DNA of 64,000 nucleotides from an uncultured Collinsella sp. (GTDB taxonomy: Bacteria > Actinomycetota > Coriobacteriia > Coriobacteriales > Coriobacteriaceae), in contig UQHT01000011.1 in assembly GCA_900540875.1 (NCBI GenBank), positions 1 through 64,000 of the forward strand, written 5' to 3'. Within the stretch, counting starts at the first letter, position 1; each line of letters opens with the position of its first letter. The position numbers and the translations under genes are program-made. A model generated the notes under the pieces. The model was not told where the DNA came from, searched no databases, and saw only the letters and a program-made list of their open reading frames with translations. Positions 41,083-49,563 of this stretch are shown piece by piece.

Positions 41083-42207
41083 ATGAGAGAGTTCCTTAAG
41101 GACGTGTGGATGCACGGCGGTGAGGAAAGCCGCGCCATCACCCCCGAGAACATCACGGGCGAGAAGGGCCGCGCCGCCATGTCGGCCAGCCACCTCGGCG
41201 TCGGCCGCAAGGGCTCGTGCTGCGTGCCCCTTGAGTCCGGCGAGACCATCACGCTCGCGGACATCGAGGGCCCCGGCATCATCCGCCACATCTGGATGAC
41301 CGTCCCCGACAAGACCGCCGCCGGCAGCTTCGTCATGCGCGACCTCGTGCTGCGCTTCTACTGGGACGACGAGGAGACCCCCTCGGTCGAGTGCCCTGTC
41401 GGCGACTTCTTCTGTAACGGCTTCGGTGAGCGCGCCATTGTCAACTCAATGCCCATCTGCGTGAACCCGACGGGCGGCATGAACTGCTACTTCGAGATGC
41501 CCTTCAGGAAGCACGCCAAGGTCACGCTTACGAGCGAGCACCCCGGGTTCATTAAGTACATCTTCTACACGTTCAACTACGCGCTCACCGACGTGCCGGA
41601 CGACGCCATGTACTTCCACGCTCGCTTTAACCGCGAGCGCAGCACCCGCAGGGGCGTCGACTACACCGTGCTCGACGGCGTGCGCGGCAAGGGCTACTAC
41701 GTCGGCACCTACATGGCCCTGTGCGCCCTGGAGCGCTATTGGTGGGGCGAGGGCGAGATGAAGTTCTTCCTCGACGGCGACGAGGAGTTCCCCACGGTCA
41801 CCTCGACGGGAGCCGAGGACTACTTCGGCGGTGCCTGGGCCTTTCTCGACAGGCCGCCCCACGCGCTGCCCGAGGCGCAGTGCTTCAACACGCTGTTCGC
41901 CGGCTACCCGTACCGCTCGACGCGCGACGCCACGCGCGACCGCTTCAGCGCGGGCAAGCCGAACCCGAACCCGATGCTCGCGACCAACGACGACGCGCTG
42001 CCCAGGCACGGTCTCTACAGGTGGCACCTTCCCGACCCGATCTCGTTCAAGGAGGACCTGCGCGTGACATTCCAGGACCTCGGCAACGACGACATCAAGC
42101 TCTACGAGCGCGAGGACGACATCTCCACCGTCGCCTACTGGTACCAAAGCGAGCCGCACGCCGTGCTCGCCCCGTTTGCCGCAAGGCAGGACCGCGTGCC
42201 CAGGTAG
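41083..42207 (+). CDS. DUF2961/GH172-family glycoside hydrolase, cytoplasmic
   Basis: The 374-residue protein belongs to the DUF2961 group, now glycoside hydrolase family 172, whose known members act on alpha-D-fructofuranosides (difructose dianhydride) or alpha-D-arabinofuranosides. Landmarks are PGIIRHIWMTV, WWGEGEMKFFLDGD and STGAEDYFGGAW. Glu245 in the last motif and a glutamate of WGEGE are likely catalytic. There is no signal peptide, so it acts on sugar already imported, probably phosphorylated by the PTS encoded upstream. GAGGAGG precedes the ATG. Substrate assignment is inference. Confidence 0.82.
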   Translation: MREFLKDVWMHGGEESRAITPENITGEKGRAAMSASHLGVGRKGSCCVPLESGETITLADIEGPGIIRHIWMTVPDKTAAGSFVMRDLVLRFYWDDEETPSVECPVGDFFCNGFGERAIVNSMPICVNPTGGMNCYFEMPFRKHAKVTLTSEHPGFIKYIFYTFNYALTDVPDDAMYFHARFNRERSTRRGVDYTVLDGVRGKGYYVGTYMALCALERYWWGEGEMKFFLDGDEEFPTVTSTGAEDYFGGAWAFLDRPPHALPEAQCFNTLFAGYPYRSTRDATRDRFSAGKPNPNPMLATNDDALPRHGLYRWHLPDPISFKEDLRVTFQDLGNDDIKLYEREDDISTVAYWYQSEPHAVLAPFAARQDRVPR

Positions 42208-42286
42208 GGTCGCCTCGAAACATGCCAACGTTATGGGCGCCCGCGGTTGACCATGGCTGCGGGCGCCCCTTTGCAAGGAGGATCAC

Positions 42287-43171
42287 ATGAGCGAAAAGCA
42301 AATGAGGCTCGGCGCCCTCGAGGCCGGCGGGACCAAGATGGTCTGTGCCGTGGTGTCCGGCGACGGCGAGGTCCTCGACCGTATGGAGACCCCGACGCTT
42401 GCGCCCGCCGAGACCGTCCCGCAGATGATCGAGTGGTTCGCCGCCCGCGATGTGGACGCGTTGGGCATCGGCGCCTTCGGCCCGACCTGCGTCGACCCCG
42501 CCGACGAGCGCTACGGCTCCATCCTGCAGACCCCCAAGCTCGCGTGGCGAGGCTATGGTCTTCGCGCCGCGTTCGCCGACGCCCTCGGGATTCCGGTGGC
42601 CTACGACACGGACGTGAACGTTGCCTGCCTCGGCGAAGTGGTCTTCGGCTGCTGCAAGGGGCTCGAGGACGCCGTCTACGTGACCATCGGCACCGGTGTG
42701 GGCGCGGGCGTCATGTGCGCGGGCAGGCTCCTTCACGGCATGCTGCACCCCGAGGCCGGCCACATGCTGGTAAGGACCCGTCCCACCGAGGAGGGACGCT
42801 GCGTCTGCCCGAGCCACGCGAACTGTCTCGAGGGCCTCGCCTCCGGCCCCGCCATCGCCGCGCGCTGGGGAAAGCCCGCGGCCGAGCTCGCGGACAACGA
42901 TGAGGTGTGGGCGCTCGAGGGGGATTATCTGGGGCAGATGTGTGCGAACCTCGTGCTCATGTACTCGCCTCGCCGCATCGTCCTCGGCGGCGGCGTGATG
43001 CACCAGGAGCAGCTCTACGGCATCGTCCGCAAGAAGACCCTCGAATATCTGGGTGGCTACATCCAGACCGCCGAGCTTAAGGACATGGAGAGCTACATCT
43101 GCGCCCCGGGCTGCGGCGGCGACCAAGGAATCCTCGGCGCGGCCGAGCTGGCAAGAAGGGCGCTCGCGTAA
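42287..43171 (+). CDS. ROK-family sugar kinase, probably fructokinase
   Basis: The 294-residue protein resembles the short bacterial ROK fructokinases: N-terminal GALEAGGTKMVCAVV (phosphate loop), GIGAFGPTCVDP, the catalytic Asp in YDTDVNVACLGE, GTGVGAGV, and a zinc motif (HMLVRTRPTEEGRCVCPSHA, then NCLEG). It would phosphorylate the free sugar left after the glycosidase splits a PTS-imported disaccharide. CAAGGAGG precedes the ATG. It is the last gene of the locus. Confidence 0.88.
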   Translation: MSEKQMRLGALEAGGTKMVCAVVSGDGEVLDRMETPTLAPAETVPQMIEWFAARDVDALGIGAFGPTCVDPADERYGSILQTPKLAWRGYGLRAAFADALGIPVAYDTDVNVACLGEVVFGCCKGLEDAVYVTIGTGVGAGVMCAGRLLHGMLHPEAGHMLVRTRPTEEGRCVCPSHANCLEGLASGPAIAARWGKPAAELADNDEVWALEGDYLGQMCANLVLMYSPRRIVLGGGVMHQEQLYGIVRKKTLEYLGGYIQTAELKDMESYICAPGCGGDQGILGAAELARRALA

Positions 43172-43203
43172 CTTGCGCTCTCTCCGCCATACAACGCGTT
43201 AAG

Positions 43204-43253
43204 AAAAGACGAGCGCTTCTTGCCAATTGAGCGGCAAGAAGTGCTCGTCTTTT
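43204..43253 (+). terminator. terminator of the PTS/GH172/ROK locus
   Basis: AAAAGACGAGC-GCTTCTTGCC pairs with GGCAAGAAG-TGCTCGTCTTTT, a long stem with one mismatch and an A/T-run on both sides, so it can work in both directions. Confidence 0.85.
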
Positions 43254-43287
43254 GCATTTGTTTTTGGGGCAGGACGCCCCGCCTCCG

Positions 43288-43500
43288 CTAGAGTCCCTGG
43301 ACCGCCACACCCACGAGGTTTGGACCGGTGTGGACAAGAAGCGCGGGGCTGATGTCGGAGCGGACGACCTCCACCGCGTTGGCCACGCGCTCGCACAGGG
43401 CCTGCTCCATGCGGTCGTAGAGGTCGGCGTGGGCCGAGGTGCGGCTCGCGGCAAAGCGCACCTTGGGGTGCTTCTCGACGATGGCGGCGATGAGCTTGAC
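43288..43500 (-). pseudogene. DegV-family C-terminal fragment
   Basis: About 70 codons on the minus strand end in SDISPALLVHTGPNLVGVAV, like the C-terminus of DegV fatty-acid-binding proteins. The rest of the roughly 280-residue family is absent, and the sequence upstream loses coding character. It is probably a remnant of a deleted gene. The match is from a short segment only. Confidence 0.45.
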
Positions 43501-43648
43501 CTCGGTGCGATGCGGTACTTGCACAGCCATTTCGTGTACGCGAGGCTGTTGGCTTTCTGGGCCACAGCAATCACCTCCCCCTAGTATGATGACCTGAACA
43601 ATCCTCATGCTAGGGGGAAGGTTTTTGTCGCGTAACGGAAATTGGCCT

Positions 43649-43746
43649 CCACCCGCTGAGCGGGTGGCTTTCTATGCCGCGCGTGCCGCGCGGCACGGAC
43701 TAAAGTCCATGAATAAAAACGAGGAAGGCCACGTCCGGCCTCCCTC
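43649..43746. mobile_element. palindrome cluster resembling an IS200/IS605-type end
   Basis: Four hairpins follow closely: CCACCCGCTGAGCGGGTGG (43649-43667), GCCGCGCGTGCCGCGCGGC (43676-43694), GGACTAAAGTCC (43697-43708) and GAGGAAGGCC/GGCCTCCCTC (43721-43746). Subterminal hairpins with an ACTAAAGTCC element recall IS200/IS605 ends, but no TnpA or TnpB gene is here. It may be a remnant or a non-autonomous element. Confidence 0.35.
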
Positions 43747-43817
43747 GCAAAGGGTCTCTGATTACTCCCACTCATTGGGGACAGACTTAAATGAGTACTC
43801 TTGAAATGCCGGCGCCT

Positions 43818-43885
43818 GGGGACGTTCTTTTTCTGTCTGCAGTTTGGAACGTTCCTTTTCTGTCGGCAGTTTGGGACGGTCCTTA
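43818..43885. repeat. 27-28-bp tandem repeat, 2.5 copies
   Basis: Units begin at 43818, 43846 and 43873 with shared blocks GACGTTC/AACGTTCC, TTTTCTGTC and GCAGTTTGG. There is no coding sense around them. Confidence 0.65.
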
Positions 43886-43986
43886 GAGCTGCAGCGCGCC
43901 ATGAGCGACGAGGCGAAGCGGATCATCCTGTCTTTTGAGTTCTAAGCATAAGCCCCTGTCTCTGAGCAATGACCGGTTCGCATTTG

Positions 43987-44032
43987 TGCGTATTTGCGTG
44001 CGTGGGATTGCGTGAATATGCGTATAGATGCG
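43987..44032 (+). promoter_or_regulatory. 10-bp-phased TGCGT repeats, probable operator
   Basis: TGCGT starts at 43999, 44009, 44019 and (as TGCG) 44029, exactly 10 bp apart, with two more copies at 43987 and 43995. They lie about 130 bp before the dehydrogenase gene, whose operon also encodes a DeoR-type repressor. An inverted ACGCGC/GCGCGT pair follows near 44080-44098. Confidence 0.5.
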
Positions 44033-44155
44033 CCGTTTTCGGGACAACAATGACCGTTTAGCGGTGAGATACGCAAAAACGCGCACAGAAGCGCGTGTTT
44101 GTGCGAATATAGAGCTGTCAGAAAGCAAGGCGTTCTATGACACAGGAGGCACATA

Positions 44156-45235
44156 ATGGCAGATTCCAAGCAGGCTCCGATCGACGCCGCGGCAGCCGCC
44201 AAAGCAGCGTTCGCTTCGGTCCAGGACAAGCCGTTCCCCGACGATATTTTTACGGCTCCCGAGCTCCATTGGGCCGTCATCGGTTGCGGCGTTATCGCCA
44301 ACCAGATGGCTCAGTCCCTTGCTCTTGCCGGTCGCAAGCTTGCGGGCGTCGCCAACCGTACGCTGTCCAAGGCTCAGGCTTTTGCCGAGCAGTATGGCAT
44401 CGAGAAGGTCTACGACACGGTTGAGGACCTCTACGCCGATCCTGGCATCGACGCCGTCTACATCACTACCCCGCACAACACTCATATCACCTATCTGCGC
44501 GCTGCCCTGGCAGCCGGCAAGCACGTGCTCTGCGAGAAGGCCATTACCCTCAATTCCGCTGAACTCGATGAGGCCCGTGCCATTGCCGCCGAGCACAACG
44601 TGGTCCTTATGGACGCTACCACGGTGCTCCACATGCCCTTGTATCAAGAGCTGCGTCGCCGCATGGATGCCGGCGAGTTCGGCCGCATGAACCTCGCTCA
44701 GCTCAACTTTGGTAGCTACAAGGAGTACGGCGACCTGACCAACCGTTTCTACAATCGCAACCTTGCCGGCGGTGCCATGCTCGATATTGGTGTGTATGCC
44801 CTGTCCGTCATGCGCCTGTTTATGGCGAGCCAGCCCGCCGAGGTCGTGTCTCTAGGCAACACCTGCGAGACTGGAGTCGATGTTGCGGGCGGCATCGTCT
44901 GCCGCAATGCCGAGCAGCAGCTGGGCGTCGTGAGCCTTACGCTTCACTCCAAGCAGCCCAAGCGCTCGGTCATCAGCTTTGACAAGTGCTACATCGAGGT
45001 CAACGAATATCCGCGTGCCGATCACGCGACCATCGTGTGGACTGCGGACGGCCACCGCGAGGAGGTCCACGCAGGCACCGAGGCTTACGCCCTGTGTTAT
45101 GAGATGGCCGATCTTGAGAAGGCCGTTGCCGGCGACGACTCCAAGCGCGAGCTTCTGGATTATACTTCTGATGTTATGGAGCTTATGACCAAGCTTCGCG
45201 CCGATTGGGGAGTCGTGTACCCCGAGGAGGAGTAA
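44156..45235 (+). CDS. Gfo/Idh/MocA-family NAD(P)-dependent oxidoreductase
   Basis: The 359-residue protein has a Rossmann fold beginning after about 38 extra residues (WAVIGCGVIANQMAQSL), YITTPHNTHI, and the catalytic lysine in LCEKAIT, where most relatives have EKP. Family members oxidise or reduce sugars, inositols and related polyols; the substrate here is unknown. AGGAGG precedes the ATG. The DeoR-type regulator follows after 3 bp, so the two probably form a sugar-responsive operon. Confidence 0.88.
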   Translation: MADSKQAPIDAAAAAKAAFASVQDKPFPDDIFTAPELHWAVIGCGVIANQMAQSLALAGRKLAGVANRTLSKAQAFAEQYGIEKVYDTVEDLYADPGIDAVYITTPHNTHITYLRAALAAGKHVLCEKAITLNSAELDEARAIAAEHNVVLMDATTVLHMPLYQELRRRMDAGEFGRMNLAQLNFGSYKEYGDLTNRFYNRNLAGGAMLDIGVYALSVMRLFMASQPAEVVSLGNTCETGVDVAGGIVCRNAEQQLGVVSLTLHSKQPKRSVISFDKCYIEVNEYPRADHATIVWTADGHREEVHAGTEAYALCYEMADLEKAVAGDDSKRELLDYTSDVMELMTKLRADWGVVYPEEE

Positions 45236-45238
45236 GCG

Positions 45239-45985
45239 ATGCTTGCGGAAGATAGGCTCAACGCAATCGTGTCGATGGTGCAGCAGACGGGCTCGGTTAC
45301 CGTACCGGAGCTTGCTGAGGCCCTGGGCGTGACGGCGTCTACCATTCGGCGCGACCTGCAGACGCTCAATCGCGCACACCGTATCGCCAAGGTGCACGGT
45401 GGGGCGACGAGCCTTGAGCGCGCGCACGTGACGCGCGACCTAACGCTTAATGAGCGCAGCGATCTCCATAACGACGACAAGGAACGTATCTGCGCCCGTG
45501 CGGCGGCGCTGGTGGAGCCCGAGAGCTTTGTGTACATCGACTCGGGCTCGACGACGCTCAGGCTCATCGAGCATCTTCCACACCTTGAAGGTGTCACCTA
45601 TGTGACTGATTCCGTGCTCCATGCTCAGCATCTCGCTTTGCGCGGCATGCGTACCGTGGTGCTGGGCGGCGAGCTCAAACCCGAGACCGAGGCGCTCGTT
45701 GGCCCCGATGCCTTGGCAACCTTAGACCGTTACAACTTCAACTGCGGCTTTTGGGGCTCTAACGGCATTGCCGCCGAGCAGGGCTTCACGGCGCCCGATA
45801 TCGAGGAGGCGCAAGTAAAGCGTATCTCGATGCGCCATACGGCCAAGCGCTTCGTAATCTCGGACGCCAGTAAATTTGGCATGGTGGCGCCCGTCAAGTT
45901 CGCGGACTTCCGCGATGCAACGATTATTACCGCAGGCGAGGTCCCCGCCAAGTACCGGGCAATGGACAACGTCATCACGGTCTAG
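45239..45985 (+). CDS. DeoR-family transcriptional regulator
   Basis: The 248-residue protein has the DeoR N-terminal helix-turn-helix (VTVPELAEALGVTASTIRRD) and the sugar-phosphate-binding C-terminal domain (YIDSGSTT, GGELKPETEALVGP). It probably represses its own operon until a phosphorylated sugar binds. Its start lies 3 bp after the dehydrogenase stop, with CGAGGAGG inside that gene's end. Confidence 0.92.
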   Translation: MLAEDRLNAIVSMVQQTGSVTVPELAEALGVTASTIRRDLQTLNRAHRIAKVHGGATSLERAHVTRDLTLNERSDLHNDDKERICARAAALVEPESFVYIDSGSTTLRLIEHLPHLEGVTYVTDSVLHAQHLALRGMRTVVLGGELKPETEALVGPDALATLDRYNFNCGFWGSNGIAAEQGFTAPDIEEAQVKRISMRHTAKRFVISDASKFGMVAPVKFADFRDATIITAGEVPAKYRAMDNVITV

Positions 45986-45998
45986 CGACGGGGCAAGG

Positions 45999-46040
45999 CC
46001 AAAACCACCGCGAAGGGGCAGGAACCTTTGTGGTGGTTTT
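45999..46040 (+). terminator. terminator after the DeoR gene
   Basis: CAAAACCACC and GGTGGTTTTG form a 10-bp stem with a long loop; T-rich sequence is on the right arm. Confidence 0.7.
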
Positions 46041-46054
46041 GACGTTTGTCCGGA

Positions 46055-46095
46055 TAAAACCTGCCAAAATAAACCTGTCCCTTTTTGGCAGGTTT
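46055..46095 (-). terminator. terminator of rluA, containing dispersed repeat copy 2
   Basis: AAAACCTGCCAAAA pairs with TTTTGGCAGGTTTT, adjoining the rluA stop. Its loop region (46063-46085, minus) is the second copy of the 23-bp repeat at 8852-8874. Confidence 0.75.
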
Positions 46096-46754
46096 TAGGG
46101 CTCCCAGGGGCAGGGGGCTTCGATGTGGATGTGCTCGCCGGTTACGGGATGCGTAAAGGACACGCTGTGGGCGTGGAGCATGAGGCCACAAGGACGCGGC
46201 GTCCCGTACAGGTCGTCGCCCACCAGGGGATGGCGCTCGCTCGCCAGGTGCACGCGGATCTGGTGCTTGCGGCCGGTGAGCAGCTCGACATCAATATACG
46301 AGCGCGTAGGCAGGCCACGGCGGCTCTTAAGGCGCTTGAGTACCTTGACGCGCGTCTGAGACGGCTTGCCGCTGGCGCCAACGCGCATCTTGCGGCTATC
46401 GTGGCGGTCGCGGGCGATAGGCTTGTCGATGAGCTTCTCGTTCCAGTCGATTTTGCCCTCGGCGAGCGCTAGGTAGTGCTTTTCGAACGCGTGGTCGATG
46501 ATCATCTGGTCAAAGGCGGGCTGCGTCTGCTTGTCGAGTGAGAACAGCACCACGCCGGTGGTGTCGCGGTCCAAGCGGTTGAGCGGCTGCATGTCGGTCG
46601 CGGCAAAGCCGTCGCCCATCGCCAGCAGCAGGTCGCTGGCGTAGTCGGTGAGCGTGCGCTCGCCGGTGCCGTCGCCGTGGACGATCATGCCGGCGGGCTT
46701 GTCGATGGCCATGAGCCAGGCGTCGCAGTAGAGGACTTGAGGTTCTTCGTTCAC
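46095..46754 (-). CDS. RluA-family pseudouridine synthase
   Basis: This enzyme converts a specific uridine in rRNA or tRNA to pseudouridine. The 219-residue protein has the catalytic motif NRLDRDTTG with its Asp, the GRKHQIRVHLA motif and a C-terminal GEHIHIEAP. No S4 domain is attached, so it is a short RluA-type; the exact target is not assignable. It follows the U32 gene after 15 bp on the same strand. Confidence 0.9.
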   Translation of the reverse strand: MNEEPQVLYCDAWLMAIDKPAGMIVHGDGTGERTLTDYASDLLLAMGDGFAATDMQPLNRLDRDTTGVVLFSLDKQTQPAFDQMIIDHAFEKHYLALAEGKIDWNEKLIDKPIARDRHDSRKMRVGASGKPSQTRVKVLKRLKSRRGLPTRSYIDVELLTGRKHQIRVHLASERHPLVGDDLYGTPRPCGLMLHAHSVSFTHPVTGEHIHIEAPCPWEP

Positions 46755-46769
46755 GTGTAAGCCTTTCGG

Positions 46770-49265
46770 TTAGCTGATTCCCACAAACATGCAGCCCGAG
46801 GTGGCACCGCGCAGGCGGGCGGCGGGCTTGCGGCCGGCTTGCGCTGCCTCGACGGCGCGGCGGACGCGAGCGGTGGCGCGGCCCACCTCATCCGTCTCGA
46901 GCAGTGTGCCGTCCACCATAAGACGACGGATGCCGGCGTCGAGCAGCTGTGGTACCTGCGGCGTGAGGTCGATGGGGTAGGCGTCGTACAAGCGTGAGCG
47001 GCCGTGGATGTCGGTACGCACCGGCATGACCTTTCCGTCGATATTCTTGAGCGAGAGCTTACGGGCACGCAGGCGGCAGCTGGCACAATCGTGGATGCAA
47101 CCGTTGGCAACCTGCAGAATGCAATGCTCGCTTGTCATAACGCGCGGGCGGCCAAAGACGGTGATGCCTAGAGCCGCGGGCGCGGCGGCGCCGAGCGAGA
47201 CAATCTCGTCGAGCGTGATCTCGGGCGAGAGCCAAAACGCACCGGCTCCGCGCTCGGCAAGCGCCTCCATGCAGGGCGTGTTGTGCACCGGCAGGCAAGA
47301 GCGAATCTCGGCCGTGGCGCCAACCTGGGCGGCCAGGGCAAGCTCAGAGATGTTGCCAATAGCGACCGTGGCGCCGGCAACAACCCATGGGTCAACGCGG
47401 ACGTGGTCAACGGCGCGGCAGACCTCGTCGAGTGCGGGCACAATACCCTGCTCAAATGCATCGGCAGGGGAGAGTCCGACAGCCTCGAGCGCGTCGGTGG
47501 TCATGTAGATGCGCGTTGCACCCTCCGCGCGAGCGGCCTCGGCGGCCTCGAGCGAGGTGACGGTAGCGCAGATCTGCGGCTCATCGCGGTAGTGCTCGGG
47601 CGCGGGGCGGGAATCATTGGTGACAATCGCCGGTAGCTCGAGCGTGCGGGCGCGCTCCTCGTACGGTGCCAGAATGGCCTCTTCCAGCGCCTTACAAGCG
47701 GCGGCGCGCACCTTGTGCACGGCGGAAAAGCCCATGCCGCAACTCTCGTCGAGGGCCACGTCAAAGCTCGCGGCCTCAAAGGGAGAGGAGCCCATGCGCC
47801 CGACGTGCTCAACCAGATCGGATGCCTCGACGGCGCGGGTCTTGGCGGCCTCGACGGTGAAGCCCGTGGCGGTGGCGGTGAGCGCGGGGTCGTCACAGCA
47901 GGTGAGCGTGACAGTAAACGGCTTGCCCAGGCGCGCCACGACGGATACATCAACAGCTCGGCGGCGCAGCACATCGCGCTTGAGCGCGGCGCTGGCAGCG
48001 TCAATAGCGCGCTGGCTTCGAATCACGCGCACGCGGCAGCCCTCGGGCATGCTACGGGGCACGCGACACTCGATAACATCGCCGGCAGCGGCATCATCGG
48101 CGGCGATGGTGGTCAGGAACTGGTCGAACTCATCGTCGTGGCGAAGCTCCAGCAGGTCGCCCTTGCCCACGGGCTCAAACAACTCAATGCGGGCGATGGC
48201 GGCGCGGCGACGGCGGTCGTCGGGCTTGAGCCCGCGCACATCGCGGTTGGCCAGGTGGCTGCCGAGCACCGTGCCCACGATCTGGCCGCGGTTGTTGGAG
48301 CGCTCGTAACTCATCATCTCGTCACCCGAGGTACCGTCCTGATAGGCGTGCGTAAAGTCGCGGTTAAAGCAGCGCTTGAGCTGGCGCTGGCGGGCGGCTT
48401 CCTCGTCCTTGGCAACGGTGGCTCCGGATAGCATGTCGTCAATTTCGTGACGATACACATCAACGATGGAGTACACGTAATCGGGCGCCTTCATGCGGCC
48501 CTCGAGCTTGAGCGACGCGGCGCCGGCGTCATACAGACGGCGAACAAGCTGCGAGGTGTTGGTGTCACGCGGGCACAGCGCGCGCTCGCGACCGGCAGGG
48601 GAGAGCGAGCGACCGTTCTCGTCGATCAGCTCGTAGGGCAAGCGGCAGGGCTGGGCGCACATGCCACGGTTGGCCGATCGTCCCGCCATGGCAAAGCTCG
48701 AAAGCAGACACAGGCCCGAATAGCAAAAGCAGATGGCGCCATGGCTAAAGACCTCAAGGTCCACATCGGGCGCGGCATCGTGAATGGCGGCAATCTCGTC
48801 GATGGAAAGCTCGCGCGAGAGGGTCACGCGGTCGGCGCCCTGCTCGCGGCACCAAAGGGTTCCGCGGTCGTCGTGGATGTTCGCCTGGGTCGAGATATGC
48901 GTCTCGATGCTGGGCATCGTGCGTTTGACCTCAAAGAACAGGCCCCAGTCCTGGATGATGAAGGCGTCGGCGCCCAGCGTGGAGCAGCGATGGATGAGCT
49001 GCAGCGCATCGCTCATCTCGGATTCCTTGATGACGATGTTGACCGTGACGTAGACGCGCGAGCCGGCCAGATGCGCGGCGCGGCAGGCCTGCTCAAAGGC
49101 CTCGTCGGTAAAGTTGGTGGCCTTGCGGCGGGCGTTGAAGCTGCCCATGCCGCAGTAGATGGCGTCTGCCCCGGCGGCGAGTGCGGCGGCAAAGGGCTCG
49201 GGCCCTCCGGCGGGCGCCAAAAGCTCGGGTCTGCGGTTGGTGGTTCGACTGGCGGTTGCGGTCAT
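46770..49265 (-). CDS. U32 peptidase-family protein
   Basis: The 831-residue protein belongs to the U32 ('collagenase-like') group, now known largely as prephenate-dependent RNA hydroxylation enzymes (TrhP, RlhA). It starts PELLAPAGGPEPFAAALAAG and has ISTQANIHD, the SHGAICFCYSGLCLLSS motif and RSANRGMCAQPCR, whose cysteines suit an iron-sulfur cluster. A C-terminal DUF3656-like region follows, ending in a second Cys motif (ANGCIHDCASCRLRA). An RNA-modifying role fits its operon partner rluA. True protease activity is unlikely. Confidence 0.85.
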   Translation of the reverse strand: MTATASRTTNRRPELLAPAGGPEPFAAALAAGADAIYCGMGSFNARRKATNFTDEAFEQACRAAHLAGSRVYVTVNIVIKESEMSDALQLIHRCSTLGADAFIIQDWGLFFEVKRTMPSIETHISTQANIHDDRGTLWCREQGADRVTLSRELSIDEIAAIHDAAPDVDLEVFSHGAICFCYSGLCLLSSFAMAGRSANRGMCAQPCRLPYELIDENGRSLSPAGRERALCPRDTNTSQLVRRLYDAGAASLKLEGRMKAPDYVYSIVDVYRHEIDDMLSGATVAKDEEAARQRQLKRCFNRDFTHAYQDGTSGDEMMSYERSNNRGQIVGTVLGSHLANRDVRGLKPDDRRRRAAIARIELFEPVGKGDLLELRHDDEFDQFLTTIAADDAAAGDVIECRVPRSMPEGCRVRVIRSQRAIDAASAALKRDVLRRRAVDVSVVARLGKPFTVTLTCCDDPALTATATGFTVEAAKTRAVEASDLVEHVGRMGSSPFEAASFDVALDESCGMGFSAVHKVRAAACKALEEAILAPYEERARTLELPAIVTNDSRPAPEHYRDEPQICATVTSLEAAEAARAEGATRIYMTTDALEAVGLSPADAFEQGIVPALDEVCRAVDHVRVDPWVVAGATVAIGNISELALAAQVGATAEIRSCLPVHNTPCMEALAERGAGAFWLSPEITLDEIVSLGAAAPAALGITVFGRPRVMTSEHCILQVANGCIHDCASCRLRARKLSLKNIDGKVMPVRTDIHGRSRLYDAYPIDLTPQVPQLLDAGIRRLMVDGTLLETDEVGRATARVRRAVEAAQAGRKPAARLRGATSGCMFVGIS

Positions 49266-49447
49266 ATCCTGCCTTTCAAAATGCTCAGATACTCAAAAGT
49301 ATAGTGGTGCCGTCGCGGCAGGCGATGCCCGCGTTCCAAGCGGGATAAAGTCTTCAGCAGCTTGGACTGGCTGCTCCACATGAGAACCGTTCAGCGGTCC
49401 GGGGAAACCGTTGGGCGATAAAATATTCTCGCAACGTGATAATAATC

Positions 49448-49476
49448 TTGCATCGCGCGGAAACCTTGAGTACTAT
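49448..49476 (+). promoter_or_regulatory. ridA promoter
   Basis: TTGCAT (49448-49453) and TACTAT (49471-49476) are spaced 17 bp, 88 bp before the ridA start. Confidence 0.6.
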
Positions 49477-49563
49477 CCCAATCAAGCGCGGTGTTCAGAC
49501 CGAACTGTGCCTCCCGGTGTGAACGCCGCGCTCCCGTTCCCTTTTACTTGTAAGGAGATAAAC

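Noticed and set aside
43885..43945. Short plus-strand ending LQRAMSDEAKRIILSFEF
   Set aside because: It looks like the end of a lost gene but is too short to assign; recorded only as debris.
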